This document shows positions 29,101-36,865 of a stretch of DNA of 41,508 bases, piece by piece. A model generated the notes under the pieces. It made no database searches. It was not told the origin of the DNA and saw only the letters and a list, made by a program, of their open reading frames with translations. The stretch's first letter is position 1. Every line of letters begins with the position of its first letter. Source of the stretch: a virus; the IMG/VR virus record IMGVR_UViG_3300049478_000022, positions 1-41,508 of that record; one strand, given 5' to 3'. The translations under genes were made by a program, and so were the position numbers.

Positions 29101-29332
29101 CGGCGGCGACCTTGCGGTAATCGTCACTGAGGATAAATATGGTCAAGCGGCCATTTCTGGTGGAGGAACACTATCCAGCATAGGAGTGAATAGTGAAAAA
29201 TCACCCCTACCCGGACACGTCTTCCATGTCCATCCCCGCAAGCGCATATTCGATGTCCGGGCAAGGCGTCATGTCCAGCCGGTTGAGCACGGGGACCGGA
29301 TATTCGATGTTTACGGCAGGAGAAGTCAATGA
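26141..29332 (+). CDS. Large ISGGG-repeat surface protein
   Basis: The 1063-residue product has three parts. Residues 1-390 are beta-rich and look like two jelly-roll-type domains (LNLEVQLHLTDKSVNS, YFEVVAANIDTADKIVYLR, EVYFVNGSTHSGTASGAPRG). Residues about 392-1020 contain about 28 copies of a roughly 20-residue unit with consensus AxISGGGxhxAxGxK. Three PDIGAHEY motifs lie within this array. The C-terminus has two copies of an RIFDV motif (KRIFDVRARRH and DRIFDVYGRR). I know of no named family for the repeat; Gly-rich turns with alternating hydrophobics suggest a beta-solenoid or fibrous shaft. It lies among head and connector genes and may be a head fibre. Confidence 0.65.
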   Translation: MALNLEVQLHLTDKSVNSGTAIADRISTQINLNDADYDGATYYFEVVAANIDTADKIVYLRSGTTDYASVTIPAGTTAYLRVRSTSFTPASGNAVYFARLAGTTSNYQLVVYAAKIIIVQTNATKTRIQIPLIFNAAAGGADTYIDTTTSITYVQTTPLYYPIWLLTQSNFATIAATNPYTFEARLKSTQAAAIAYASLFNATDNAQITESEVTVTGTTGTLVTNDFASDSAFHDGDEYEVRIKSSAVTRTCSIASARLYIRLESLSKTEVYFVNGSTHSGTASGAPRGQRTLWTPGNFTGTPTVYSQVTGFCTDNAEVEFVRDCGTNDSGTSDVGNVSGSGINFNSGTKARKRTGSLSLTSGNRFCIYTTATTGTQDLSGEFLLIKVEYTSEPHSGSAVVSGNGSTSGEVQKGGLGAALASAGGTLLALGFAAFLGLSSILGGGNPVAAGQKATSMEAVVSGGGSVTAVGEKYIEQHSGTAAISGGGTLASTGIKWVPSPLIPDIGAHEYPGYIALPDIGAHEYTGGFSSGAAISGGGVVSTTGDKAGQSSPVISGGGTITATGEKSAELHSGTAAISGGGAITTEDAKGGQNLVSISGGGTVSSEQEKNAQDIGIISGNGVLLSTGIKSGLDSALVSADGTVVSTGEKAASDLAVISGGGNIVAVGTAAEPHSGTGVISGGGSQIALGQKAAASIGSVPGGGILIAVGQKAAYTHHIGLPDIGAHEYQGALGTVVSGGGSIIATGEKALVEEHSGSAIISGGGSQVAVGEKGGRESGLISAAGAVASTGQKSASDLAAISGGGNITASGTMAESHSGVAVISSTGSITGLGTKSVSGSGVIPGGGTVAASGVKDRPTAALISGGGSAIAEGKKGASDSGVISGGGTIVAVGVSTESHFGSAAISGDGAISGIGLKAGLGTAAISGNGTLAVVGTGATPGTALISGGGNITASISKDGRDIATISGGGILVGIGEKWAPGDSDISGGGDLAVIVTEDKYGQAAISGGGTLSSIGVNSEKSPLPGHVFHVHPRKRIFDVRARRHVQPVEHGDRIFDVYGRRSQ
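27316..29195 (+). repeat. Array of about 28 degenerate 60-bp coding repeats
   Basis: The repeated unit is about 60 bases and encodes the ISGGG repeat. Many copies share ATTTCCGG(C/T)GG-type cores. PDIGAHEY-coding segments interrupt the array at 27650-27673, 27692-27715 and 28304-28327. Copies have diverged at synonymous and non-synonymous sites, so the array is old or recombined rather than freshly duplicated. Confidence 0.75.
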
Positions 29333-29616
29333 TTGGCGTTGTCGAAAAAAGCACAACGGATGAACTCAAGGTCGGCCTTCGTTATTGGCCGCCCGATCTC
29401 ATAACCGGGGAGACGATCACGGCGGTCGAAGCGACTGTTACGCCCACGGGACTTACTCTCTCTGGCACGGCGACGATCGGCGGGGCCGAAGTATACCAAA
29501 AGGTAACGGGGGGCACGGCTGGAACGGAATATCTCCTGCAATTCAAGGTTACAACCTCCCGTCCCGAAATCTTCAAGAATCCGGAGATCGATGCGATCTT
29601 GGTGAAGGTGGTGTGA
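29329..29616 (+). CDS. Ig-like virion protein, 95 residues
   Basis: ATG 29329 overlaps the previous stop. The product contains ITAVEATVTPTGLTLSGTATIGG and VTGGTAGTEYLLQFKVTTS, the alternating-strand pattern of bacterial Ig-like domains common in small phage structural proteins. It lies between the repeat protein and the connector. A decoration role is likely, but partner unknown. Confidence 0.6.
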   Translation: MIGVVEKSTTDELKVGLRYWPPDLITGETITAVEATVTPTGLTLSGTATIGGAEVYQKVTGGTAGTEYLLQFKVTTSRPEIFKNPEIDAILVKVV

Positions 29617-29617
29617 A

Positions 29618-30442
29618 ATGTCACTGAATGCGAACGCCCTGACGACGCTTGTAAAGGCCAAGAATCTCCTCCAGATTCCCGACACAACTTATGATGTGAT
29701 ACTGGAGCTTCTCATCAACGCCATCTCCACGCTCTTCGACCGCAGCACCAGCCGGAATCTGAAATATGCTGAATATCCAACGATCTATCTTGATGGGAAT
29801 GGTGAGAAGGCGATATCCCTTCCAGATTTCCCCGTCGCCTCGATTGGCTCCGTCACTGAAGATGACATTGTGCTCACAGAAGGCACGACGTCGGATTATC
29901 TTCTCTACTCCTATGACAACGACGCCTATCTCTACAAGATGAGCGGGGTTTGGACGACGGCACGCAAGGGAATAAAACTTACCACGTTCAAGGCTGGGTT
30001 TAAGCTCGAGAATACGGTCTGTTTCGATTCCGGATCAACGGAGCCCGCTGTGGGGGTGACGCTCGTTGGCGCAACCTCTGCTGCAACCGGCGTCATCACC
30101 AAGGTCATTGTTTCAGGCGGGGTCTGGGGCAGTGATTCCGCCCGGGGAGAGGTCGAATTCGCTTCTATAACAGGCGCGTTCGTGGACAACGAGAATATCA
30201 ACATCTCCGGTGGAGCATCCAATATTATGAGCGTAGACCAACCCACAACGCCGGTCCTCATTCCCGCAGACTTGGAGCTCGTCTGCCTCAAGCAGGTCGC
30301 CTGGGAGTGGAAGAAATACAAGGGCGTGCAGTGGGGGGAGAGCTCTCACTCGTTTGAGGCGGGCTCCATCTCAATCGAAATCGATAACCTCCTTCCCGAC
30401 GTGAAGGAAGTCCTGGGTCGATATCGGAAGATTACTCGATGA
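29618..30442 (+). CDS. Head-tail connector (HK97 gp6-like) with an inserted beta domain
   Basis: Residues 1-50 (LTTLVKAKNLLQIPDTTYDVILELLINAISTLFDRSTSRN) and 213-274 (LIPADLELVCLKQVAWEWKKYKG to IEIDNLLPDVKEVLGRYRK) match gp6-like head-tail connectors, ring proteins under the portal. Residues about 131-212 are an insertion with the pattern of virion surface domains (GATSAATGVITKVIVSGGVW, RGEVEFASITGAFVDNENI). Connectors of this family are usually near 100-200 residues, so the insertion explains the 274-residue length. It probably projects at the neck. Confidence 0.75.
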   Translation: MSLNANALTTLVKAKNLLQIPDTTYDVILELLINAISTLFDRSTSRNLKYAEYPTIYLDGNGEKAISLPDFPVASIGSVTEDDIVLTEGTTSDYLLYSYDNDAYLYKMSGVWTTARKGIKLTTFKAGFKLENTVCFDSGSTEPAVGVTLVGATSAATGVITKVIVSGGVWGSDSARGEVEFASITGAFVDNENINISGGASNIMSVDQPTTPVLIPADLELVCLKQVAWEWKKYKGVQWGESSHSFEAGSISIEIDNLLPDVKEVLGRYRKITR

Positions 30443-31002
30443 TCGACATGAAGGTTGATTTCACGGGCGCGGACAAGAAGATGCAGGCACTTTTCCGGCT
30501 GGAGGGGGCAACGAAGAAACAGCTCACAACCGCGCTTGGGCAGACAATAAAGCATACCCAACGGAATGTCACGAATTCCATCTTGCGCGTGCGTACGGGA
30601 CACCTCAAGCGAAATATTGGGGGCCATGTTAGCGAGACGACTCCCGGCATTTTCGAGACATCTATCGGCACTGGAAATCTGATCGGGAGAACCGAAGTCA
30701 TCTATGCCAGTGTCCATGAATTTGGGGCAACCATTACGCCGAAGCATGGGAAATGGCTACGGTTCCCGATCATGGGACGCGGCCAAGTGTTTACTAAAGG
30801 ATTCTTGGCTACCGGCGGAGGGAAGGCAACGCGGACAGTTAGGAGTGCAAATTGGGTGACAGTGGCGAAAGTGGTCATCCCTGCTCGTCATTGGCTATCC
30901 CGTTCAATCCAGGAATCTGAGGGCTATTTCCGCTCCGCGCTTGCACCGCGTCAAATGCTTCACGAGATGGGTTGGCCTGACTTCGAGGCTGGAGGCGACT
31001 AA
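30439..31002 (+). CDS. HK97 gp10-like head-tail / tail completion protein
   Basis: The 187-residue product has the gp10-family signature: an N-terminal helix region (ADKKMQALFRLEGATKKQLTTALGQTIKHTQRNV), then RTGHLKRNI, YASVHEFGATITPKHGKWLRFPI and VVIPARHWLSRSI. The protein completes the tail-side connector. An insert (GQVFTKGFLATGGGKATRTV) widens the middle. Overlaps the connector gene by ATGA and precedes the next by TAATG. Confidence 0.8.
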   Translation: MIDMKVDFTGADKKMQALFRLEGATKKQLTTALGQTIKHTQRNVTNSILRVRTGHLKRNIGGHVSETTPGIFETSIGTGNLIGRTEVIYASVHEFGATITPKHGKWLRFPIMGRGQVFTKGFLATGGGKATRTVRSANWVTVAKVVIPARHWLSRSIQESEGYFRSALAPRQMLHEMGWPDFEAGGD

Positions 31003-31481
31003 TGCCAGGACCTACACAATCAAAACGGCTCCAGGTTATAGACCGCTTTAAAGCCGTACTTTCTGCCATCGTCGCAGGTGACAATTACTTCTATACGCCC
31101 TACGAGGTTGTCAAGGGACCGATGGATGAAAGCAAGATCAAGGGATATCCCACCTACGGGGTTGCGGTGGTTCCCGGCGGGGAAATCGTGGAATACCTTG
31201 ATTCGCAGAACGCCGAAGCCTTTGTCATCGCCGTCTGGGGTATGGTTAGAGACATGGATGACATAACTACGCCGCTTGAGAATGCCGTGCGCGATGTGCG
31301 AAAGGCAATTACAGATGACTTCAAGCCAAGCGCTGGGGCCGGCTCATTGGGGACCCTGGCGACCGATGTACGAATAGAAATGCCGCCGGACATGGCTTAC
31401 AAATATGGGGACCCGGGATTCTTCGGCCTGTTTGAACAGCCGATCCGGGTCCAGTTATTCGGTGAATTCGGAGAGATTTAG
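31002..31481 (+). CDS. Tail terminator-like protein
   Basis: The 159-residue protein sits in the gene order slot of the tail terminator (after gp10, before the tail tube). Its sequence fits: IDRFKAVLSAIVAGDNYFYTP at the N-terminus, YPTYGVAVVPGGEIVEYLDSQ, FVIAVWGMVRD, TTPLENAVRDVRKAIT and a C-terminal strand (IRVQLFGEFGEI). The protein would cap the tail tube at the neck. The call is from position and general fold. Confidence 0.7.
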   Translation: MPGPTQSKRLQVIDRFKAVLSAIVAGDNYFYTPYEVVKGPMDESKIKGYPTYGVAVVPGGEIVEYLDSQNAEAFVIAVWGMVRDMDDITTPLENAVRDVRKAITDDFKPSAGAGSLGTLATDVRIEMPPDMAYKYGDPGFFGLFEQPIRVQLFGEFGEI

Positions 31482-31490
31482 GAGGTCACA

Positions 31491-31670
31491 ATGGCTGACA
31501 AAAAATTTACATGGCTCGCGCAATCGTCCTATCCCCGGCGCGGCCCGATGCTGGAAACAGGAAAAGAGTACGGCGTCGCTGACTATGGGGAGGCGGTCGT
31601 CGCCGAATGGGTGAGGACCGGGGCGGCGAAATACCTCAAAGAGAAGAAAGGCGAAAGCCTGAAGGAGTAA
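31491..31670 (+). CDS. Small tail-region protein, 59 residues
   Basis: TTTAGGAGGTCACA precedes ATG 31491, an excellent start. The product begins ADKKFTWLAQSSYPRRGPML and ends in a basic helix (TGAAKYLKEKKGESLKE). The middle (GKEYGVADYGEAVVAEWVRTGA) resembles small proteins seen before tail tube genes in many siphoviruses, function unknown. Confidence 0.6.
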   Translation: MADKKFTWLAQSSYPRRGPMLETGKEYGVADYGEAVVAEWVRTGAAKYLKEKKGESLKE

Positions 31671-31702
31671 TAAATGGCCACACCAATTAAAGGAGAACTT
31701 TC

Positions 31703-32755
31703 GTGAGTACTCCCGACAAACAGTCAAAGCGTTTTTTCTGCGCCGCAATCAAACGCGGCACGCCCTGGGGTACGGCAGTTGCCCTGGGAGCAACCGATGG
31801 AATCTTGATGCTTGGCGATAGCGGCCTCAAGCGCAATCAGAAGTACGAACAGTACCCGGCCGTTGATCAGATCATCCCGAAAGACGGCCTGCTCGGAGTC
31901 AGCGAAGCTGTGGAATTCACCCCGCCGCTCAACATGCAGTATGAGCTTGGTGCCATCGGCGGCCCGCTTGCCGCGATCTTCGGCACCGCGGGAGCACCCG
32001 TGATTCAAGGCGCGGGCCCAGGCTACAAGCACACCTTCCAGTATGCCGATGAGATTTCCCATTTCTTCACCTACGCCGAGGAGAGACCGGGGAAAATTTG
32101 GGAGGTAGCGTCCGCCATGCCCTACAAACTCAGCATCAAGCCGAGCGGAGCCCAGATTTCCATTGGCATCGGATTCCGCGGGAATACCCTGATCGACGAT
32201 TCGGGGGTTAATGGGGCGGCCCAGATGGATGCCGTTACCTACGCTGACCGCGCCCACTTCCTGCACATGACGCATGGCAAGTTCCTGATGAATGCACAGG
32301 TTGCAGGAGGGGCGTTGGCCGATCCGACCGACGCACTGGAAATTGCTGATTTTGAGGTCAGCATGGAGCGGGCCATCGACAATCTCCACGTTGTCGGGGG
32401 CGCCAACATCGCACTCCCCAAGGAAGGCGATATCCCCAACAACACGCTCAAGATCGTACTCTCCCGCGCAAGCGCTGCGAATGCGGCGTATTTCACAACC
32501 TGGAGTGCCATGACCGGGCAGAAGGCAAAGCTCTATTTCACGGGCGACTTCATCGGCGAGACCTACTATTACGGCGTCGTGCTCTACCTGCCCAGGCTGA
32601 GGCTTGTTTCCCCGCCTGATATCAAGCTCGAAGGCAACATGAAGACTGAACTCCTCTTCGTTATGGAAGAGGCCGCCGCCGCTCCAGCCGGAATGACCTA
32701 TGTCCGGCCGTATATGGAGGTCGTGAACCTGAAAACGACAGACTATCTCGCCTAA
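31703..32755 (+). CDS. Major tail tube protein
   Basis: GTG 31703 has AAAGGAGAACTT upstream. The 350-residue product is of tail-tube type: beta-rich with TPWGTAVALGATDGI at the start, an N-terminal barrel (VEFTPPLNMQYELGAIGGPL), LSIKPSGAQISIGIGFRGNTL and IADFEVSMERAIDNLHVVGG, and a C-terminal LRLVSPPDIKLEGNMKTELL. It forms the stacked rings of the non-contractile tail. A tiny in-frame MATPIKGELS reading frame at 31674-31706 overlaps its start. A terminator follows the gene. Confidence 0.8.
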   Translation: MSTPDKQSKRFFCAAIKRGTPWGTAVALGATDGILMLGDSGLKRNQKYEQYPAVDQIIPKDGLLGVSEAVEFTPPLNMQYELGAIGGPLAAIFGTAGAPVIQGAGPGYKHTFQYADEISHFFTYAEERPGKIWEVASAMPYKLSIKPSGAQISIGIGFRGNTLIDDSGVNGAAQMDAVTYADRAHFLHMTHGKFLMNAQVAGGALADPTDALEIADFEVSMERAIDNLHVVGGANIALPKEGDIPNNTLKIVLSRASAANAAYFTTWSAMTGQKAKLYFTGDFIGETYYYGVVLYLPRLRLVSPPDIKLEGNMKTELLFVMEEAAAAPAGMTYVRPYMEVVNLKTTDYLA

Positions 32756-32765
32756 TTCCGAATCG

Positions 32766-32786
32766 AGAACTCTTGCGAGTTCTTTT
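32766..32786 (+). terminator. Terminator after tail tube gene
   Basis: AGAACTC (32766-32772) pairs with GAGTTCT (32777-32783), loop TTGC, followed by TTT. CGAG (32764-32767) and CTCG (32791-32794) could extend or compete. A partial terminator here would raise tail tube expression relative to downstream genes. Confidence 0.6.
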
Positions 32787-32809
32787 AATTCTCGTTTCGG
32801 AGGAAGTGC

Positions 32810-33214
32810 ATGGATATCGAAAAACTCCTGACTGCCGGAGAGTGGCTGGAAGTGCCCGGTGTGGCTGGCTATAAGGACTTCGGCAGTTTCAGGCTCAAGA
32901 TTACGCTGACCGATCCGCTGGAGCATTATGAGTTTTTAAGCGGGATCGAAAAGACACAACCCGATACCAAAACGGTAGACGAGGCCGTGGCGCAAGCTAA
33001 GGAACTTGCGAATCGCATCCTCGCCCTTGTCGTGGGCTGGGATTTTGACAGCAACGGTGAGGTCGTGGCCTGTACCCCTGAGAATAAATCGCTTTATCTC
33101 AGGCGGCTTCTTTTCCAGATAGTGCTCAAAGAGGACGGAACGCCGGACGGCGTTAACTTGGCCCGGCGGATATTGGATTTTTCGGGCAACATCGAAAGCG
33201 CACTAAAAAACTGA
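32810..33214 (+). CDS. Tail assembly chaperone (G-like), short product
   Basis: GTTTCGGAGGAAGTGC precedes ATG 32810. The 134-residue helical protein (AVAQAKELANRILALVVGWDF, NKSLYLRRLLFQIVLKEDG, RRILDFSGNIESALKN) is in the slot of the first tail assembly chaperone, upstream of the tape measure. Its end contains the in-frame slippery sequence A AAA AAC at 33205-33211 followed by TGA. A fraction of ribosomes would shift -1 into the next frame, making the long GT form. The short form keeps the tape measure from aggregating in lambda-type tails. Confidence 0.8.
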   Translation: MDIEKLLTAGEWLEVPGVAGYKDFGSFRLKITLTDPLEHYEFLSGIEKTQPDTKTVDEAVAQAKELANRILALVVGWDFDSNGEVVACTPENKSLYLRRLLFQIVLKEDGTPDGVNLARRILDFSGNIESALKN

Positions 33215-33265
33215 CGCCTCATCTCCTCTGGCTTCAAGACACGGGCGGTGGGACGAAGCCGGAGG
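33205..33265 (+). promoter_or_regulatory. -1 programmed frameshift site with downstream stem-loop
   Basis: A AAA AAC (33205-33211) is a canonical -1 slippery heptamer read in the zero frame as CTA AAA AAC TGA. Thirteen bases later CCTCTGGCTTC (33225-33235) pairs with GAAGCCGGAGG (33255-33265), 11 pairs with one G-U, which could stimulate slippage. The -1 frame is open through to the stop at 33501. Confidence 0.85.
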
Positions 33266-33501
33266 TGATGGGCAAGGAGATGACGGAACCGCCGCCTCTG
33301 GAGAATGGAGATGCTATTGCGATGGCATTCTACACGCAAAACGCCACGGCCTTCGTCCAGGACTTTGGGTTAATGCCCGATCTTATAGACAGGCTGGGGC
33401 TGGATGAGGCGAGCCGCCGGATTTTCCTGGCAAAACTTAGCAAGATCCACGAGACGGTATTAACAATGAGGAATGCCGAGATAGAAAAAGCGAGCGAATA
33501 A
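33211..33501 (+). CDS. Tail assembly chaperone, T extension reached by -1 frameshift
   Basis: This frame continues from CTG 33211 after slippage and encodes LTPHLLWLQDTGGGTKPEVM and then the region DAIAMAFYTQNATAFVQDFG, MPDLIDRLGLDEASRRIFLAKLSKI, ending EKASE. In known tails, the fused GT protein (here about 230 residues) binds the tape measure. Independent initiation at GTG 33265 is possible but lacks a strong need. The stop at 33499-33501 is one base before the tape measure GTG. Confidence 0.75.
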   Translation: MTPHLLWLQDTGGGTKPEVMGKEMTEPPPLENGDAIAMAFYTQNATAFVQDFGLMPDLIDRLGLDEASRRIFLAKLSKIHETVLTMRNAEIEKASE

Positions 33502-33502
33502 C

Positions 33503-35761
33503 GTGGCCGATATCAAATATATAATTTCTGTTGATGAGAAGGGCGCAATCAAGGCGATCCAGAGTTTTGATAAAGTTCTCGACGATCTCCAAAAAACAAC
33601 AAAAAACAAGACCGCCCCAGCGTTCGCCGGGCTATGGAAGCAAATGACGTTTGGAACACTGGCCGCCGACGCATTCAAGAAGGGAATTGGATTTTTGGGG
33701 CGTGAATTGAAGGGAACCGCCACGGCGGCGATGGATTCAGAAACGGCGACGAAAGGATTGGAATCCGCCTTATCTACGACCGGGCGCACGGTCGACGCAA
33801 TGCTTCCTGATCTTGTAAAATTTGCCTCGGAAATACAGAGCCAGACAACGGTTAGCGATGAAGCGGCCCTTTCAGCCATGTCCTTGTTAGCACAGCTCAC
33901 AAATTTAGACAAGGAAGGATTACAAAGGGCCACGGAAAGCGCCATTGGGTTGACGACCGTGGGCGTTGACCTTGAATCGGGTGCCCGCCTTGTTGCCAAG
34001 GCAATGATGGGACAGGAAGAGGCACTTAGGCGATATGGGATTCAGATAGACAAGAATTTGCCCATCGAAAAACAGCGTACGCAAATCATTGAGAAAATGG
34101 CACCAATGTTCCAGCGTGCGCGAGAAGAAACGGACACCTTTAGGGGCATCCTTAAGCAACTCGGAAACGCATGGGATGAAGTCAAGGAAGCGGTGGGACG
34201 CGCCATCACCGAGAATGATAGCATTAAAAAACTGATAAAAGAAATCAAGGATGACTTGATCGAGTTCGTTAATTCTGGCGCGGCGGCTGAATTAGCGAAC
34301 AGCCTTATTGATGCCCTGCGAGAAGTCGTCGCTTTCATTCAAAATGATTTTATTCCAGCCCTTGGGTTTGTGGCCAAGGGTGTGCAATTTGCCATAGATG
34401 AAGTAAGGAATACCGCCTCCATCATGCGGGGAGAAGGGATTAAATCGCAGGACATATTGGAGGGAATCGCCAAGAATCTTGCTAAATTGGGCGGCGATAC
34501 AGGTGATTATGAAATAATATTAGCCGCGCTTGACCTACAGCTCCACGGACACGATGTCAAACTCGATGAGACGAAAAAGAAAACCGACGAATTGGGCACG
34601 GTAACCGGAGAGCTGGCAACCAAGACGACAAAAGCGGTTACGGACATCTCAAAGGTGGTCAGCAAATACTGGCCAGCGACCAATGCTCTTTTGGTACGGC
34701 TTTGGAAGGACAATGTTCCCGGATTTCAAAAGCTGGGCGAGGTAATGGAAAAAACCTTGCCGCCCGCACTTAAGGGCTTAAAATTTGCTTTTGATGTTAT
34801 GGCAAGCGGAATTCATGCCGCGATGGTGAATTTCGCGTCTGATATTGGAGTTCAATCGGTTGAGGTTATTGCTTACATTTATGACATCAGAAAGGCAATA
34901 TTGGGGCTCATGGGAATTAAGCTGTCTACGCTCGACTGGTCGAAGTTCATCGGTGATGCTAAACCGGTAATATCAGATACACAAAAAGCCTTCGACGGTC
35001 TTTATAACGACATCGCTATGGGCTTCGCCAATTGCATCGAGAACTGGTTTGGCGACTTACAAGATTTCCGATCCCTTTTTGAGGGAATGCTAAAGACAAT
35101 TAAGGATGCCTTCTTCCGCATGATAGGCGAAATGATTGCGGGAGAAATCCTCAATAAATTTAGGAAGTTCTTTACAGAGGTGGGCAACTCCGCAACCGAT
35201 GCGATGGCCAATGCCGCGAAGTCGGCGACGGGTGCGGCCACCAGTATTGTCCAAGGAGCATCCGGGGCAATATCCGGCATGTGGCTGGGTCTGGGCGCGG
35301 CGGTTGGAACATTCCTCGGCACGCTGCTCACCGGGGGCGGGGGGCTCGGAAAGACCGAGGGGAATTGGATTCACGAGATTCGAAACTACGCCGCCGACAT
35401 CAAGGCGGACACCGGCTGGATCTTGGCTAACCTCCACGATATAAAGATTGCAACCTGGGGCCATTCGAACGTCTTCAAATCGATGAATGGCTATCTCAAG
35501 CAGATCGCCTCGCACACCGCCGCGCTGAAGAACATCACCAGTGCCCAGCACGGGCTTGACGCGATGGTCCGACAGCCAACGCTGCTTATGGTTCACGGAG
35601 GAGAGCGAGTCAAGGTCACGCCGCAATCCGGCAGGATGCGAGGCGGAGAAATTATCGAAGTTCACCTGAATAACTACATTGGTGATGACAAGATCGAGAC
35701 GAAGATAATCAAGACCGTGAACCGGGCCATCGGGCTTAAAAGGATAAGGGTCGGAACATGA
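33503..35761 (+). CDS. Tape measure protein
   Basis: The 752-residue protein from GTG 33503 is helical and begins with ADIKYIISVDEKGAIKAIQSFDKVLDDLQ, the usual N-terminus of tape measures. Hydrophobic segments (MWLGLGAAVGTFLGTLLTGG near 592-612, LKFAFDVMASGIHAAMV) fit membrane or channel roles in DNA injection. It determines tail length by templating tube assembly. At roughly 1.5 angstroms per residue, the known rule, the tail would be near 110 nm. No lysozyme or peptidase domain is evident. Confidence 0.9.
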   Translation: MADIKYIISVDEKGAIKAIQSFDKVLDDLQKTTKNKTAPAFAGLWKQMTFGTLAADAFKKGIGFLGRELKGTATAAMDSETATKGLESALSTTGRTVDAMLPDLVKFASEIQSQTTVSDEAALSAMSLLAQLTNLDKEGLQRATESAIGLTTVGVDLESGARLVAKAMMGQEEALRRYGIQIDKNLPIEKQRTQIIEKMAPMFQRAREETDTFRGILKQLGNAWDEVKEAVGRAITENDSIKKLIKEIKDDLIEFVNSGAAAELANSLIDALREVVAFIQNDFIPALGFVAKGVQFAIDEVRNTASIMRGEGIKSQDILEGIAKNLAKLGGDTGDYEIILAALDLQLHGHDVKLDETKKKTDELGTVTGELATKTTKAVTDISKVVSKYWPATNALLVRLWKDNVPGFQKLGEVMEKTLPPALKGLKFAFDVMASGIHAAMVNFASDIGVQSVEVIAYIYDIRKAILGLMGIKLSTLDWSKFIGDAKPVISDTQKAFDGLYNDIAMGFANCIENWFGDLQDFRSLFEGMLKTIKDAFFRMIGEMIAGEILNKFRKFFTEVGNSATDAMANAAKSATGAATSIVQGASGAISGMWLGLGAAVGTFLGTLLTGGGGLGKTEGNWIHEIRNYAADIKADTGWILANLHDIKIATWGHSNVFKSMNGYLKQIASHTAALKNITSAQHGLDAMVRQPTLLMVHGGERVKVTPQSGRMRGGEIIEVHLNNYIGDDKIETKIIKTVNRAIGLKRIRVGT

Positions 35762-36864
35762 CGAAAACGAGGATCATATACGACAACCTCTGGCGAAAAG
35801 CCACGGTCCTGGACAAGTGTTGCGAGCATCCCCAGTATCCAGCGACGGATATCCAGGGCGATACCCCCTCTCAGTTCTGGCGGACTCGGAATGGAACGGG
35901 GTCCGGCAACGGGCTTTTCGTCGTCACCGATAGCAACAAATACATCGACTTCGACGAAGGCGGGGCGGAACTGACCGGGACGCTGACCGCCGGAAGCTAT
36001 AATGGCACAACCTTGGCCACCGAGATCGCGGTAGCCATGAATGCCGCTCCAGGAAAGGCCCTGACCTATGCCTGTGCCTACAACTTAACCGATGCCAAGT
36101 TCACAATCTCCGCCGGCTCAAACTTCACGATCAGGTGGTTCAATGGCACCCATAAAACGACCGATATCAGCGACTTGGCCGGATATTCGGATGCCGCCAA
36201 TGACACCGGGGCCGCAACCTACGACTCCGATTCTCGCCGGATTCATTACCCCCGGGCCTACGTTTCCATAGATTTACTCACCGCAACCGAGGTCAATTTC
36301 CTGGCCATTCTCAATCACAATATCTCGGCCTCAGCCATTATCAAGTGGCGGGGGGCGGACGATGCGGCGTTCACGACGGGCCTTGAGGAAGTGACCATAA
36401 CCCATAATCTGAGCAACATTTTCTATTTTTTCACTTCATCCAAAACGAAGCGCCATGTCCAACTCCAGATCGAAGATCCCACCAACTCCAATTCCTACAT
36501 TCAGATCGGCCCGATTGTTATGGGGACATATTGGGAATTGAGCCGGGAGGCGACGAAACCACACAGCAAGGGCAAGGTCGATAACTCCATCGTTGAAGAA
36601 AGCCAGTCGCTTGTCGAATATGGTCAGCCGCGTCCGCTTCGGAAGATTTGGGGCCTATCCTATGTGGGTATGAACGATACCGATGCCGACAAGGTTATCG
36701 CTTTCTTCGAGGAGGCGGGAGTCTCTCACGGCTTCATCGTGTGCCTGGATTATAATTCGCCGAACACCTATTCCTATTTTGTCCGTAATGCGGACCTTGC
36801 GGAGCCGCAATACAATCATAGCGATCACTGGGATTGGTCGTTGAGTCTCGTGGAGAAACTCTGA
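35758..36864 (+). CDS. Distal tail / tail tip protein
   Basis: ATG 35758 overlaps the tape measure stop. The 368-residue product begins TKTRIIYDNLWRKATVLD, and its central part is beta-rich with lectin-like character (YINLT type strands, FTISAGSNFTIRWFNG, INLLTATEVNFLAILNHNI region). The C-terminus (PRPLRKIWGLSYVGMNDTDADKVIAFFEE) resembles distal tail or minor tail proteins that connect tube and hub. The order after the tape measure supports that. No family is certain. Confidence 0.6.
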   Translation: MTKTRIIYDNLWRKATVLDKCCEHPQYPATDIQGDTPSQFWRTRNGTGSGNGLFVVTDSNKYIDFDEGGAELTGTLTAGSYNGTTLATEIAVAMNAAPGKALTYACAYNLTDAKFTISAGSNFTIRWFNGTHKTTDISDLAGYSDAANDTGAATYDSDSRRIHYPRAYVSIDLLTATEVNFLAILNHNISASAIIKWRGADDAAFTTGLEEVTITHNLSNIFYFFTSSKTKRHVQLQIEDPTNSNSYIQIGPIVMGTYWELSREATKPHSKGKVDNSIVEESQSLVEYGQPRPLRKIWGLSYVGMNDTDADKVIAFFEEAGVSHGFIVCLDYNSPNTYSYFVRNADLAEPQYNHSDHWDWSLSLVEKL

Positions 36865-36865
36865 G

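Noticed and set aside
27316-29195. CRISPR-like array
   Set aside because: The repeats are in frame, protein-coding, about 60 bases with no spacer alternation, and no cas genes are near.
31674-31706. 10-codon frame MATPIKGELS before the tail tube gene
   Set aside because: It is very short and contains the ribosome binding site of the next gene; it could be chance.
31724-32926. 400-codon minus-strand frame opposite the tail tube gene
   Set aside because: It is antisense to a clear structural gene with a good start, and no domain is seen in the product.
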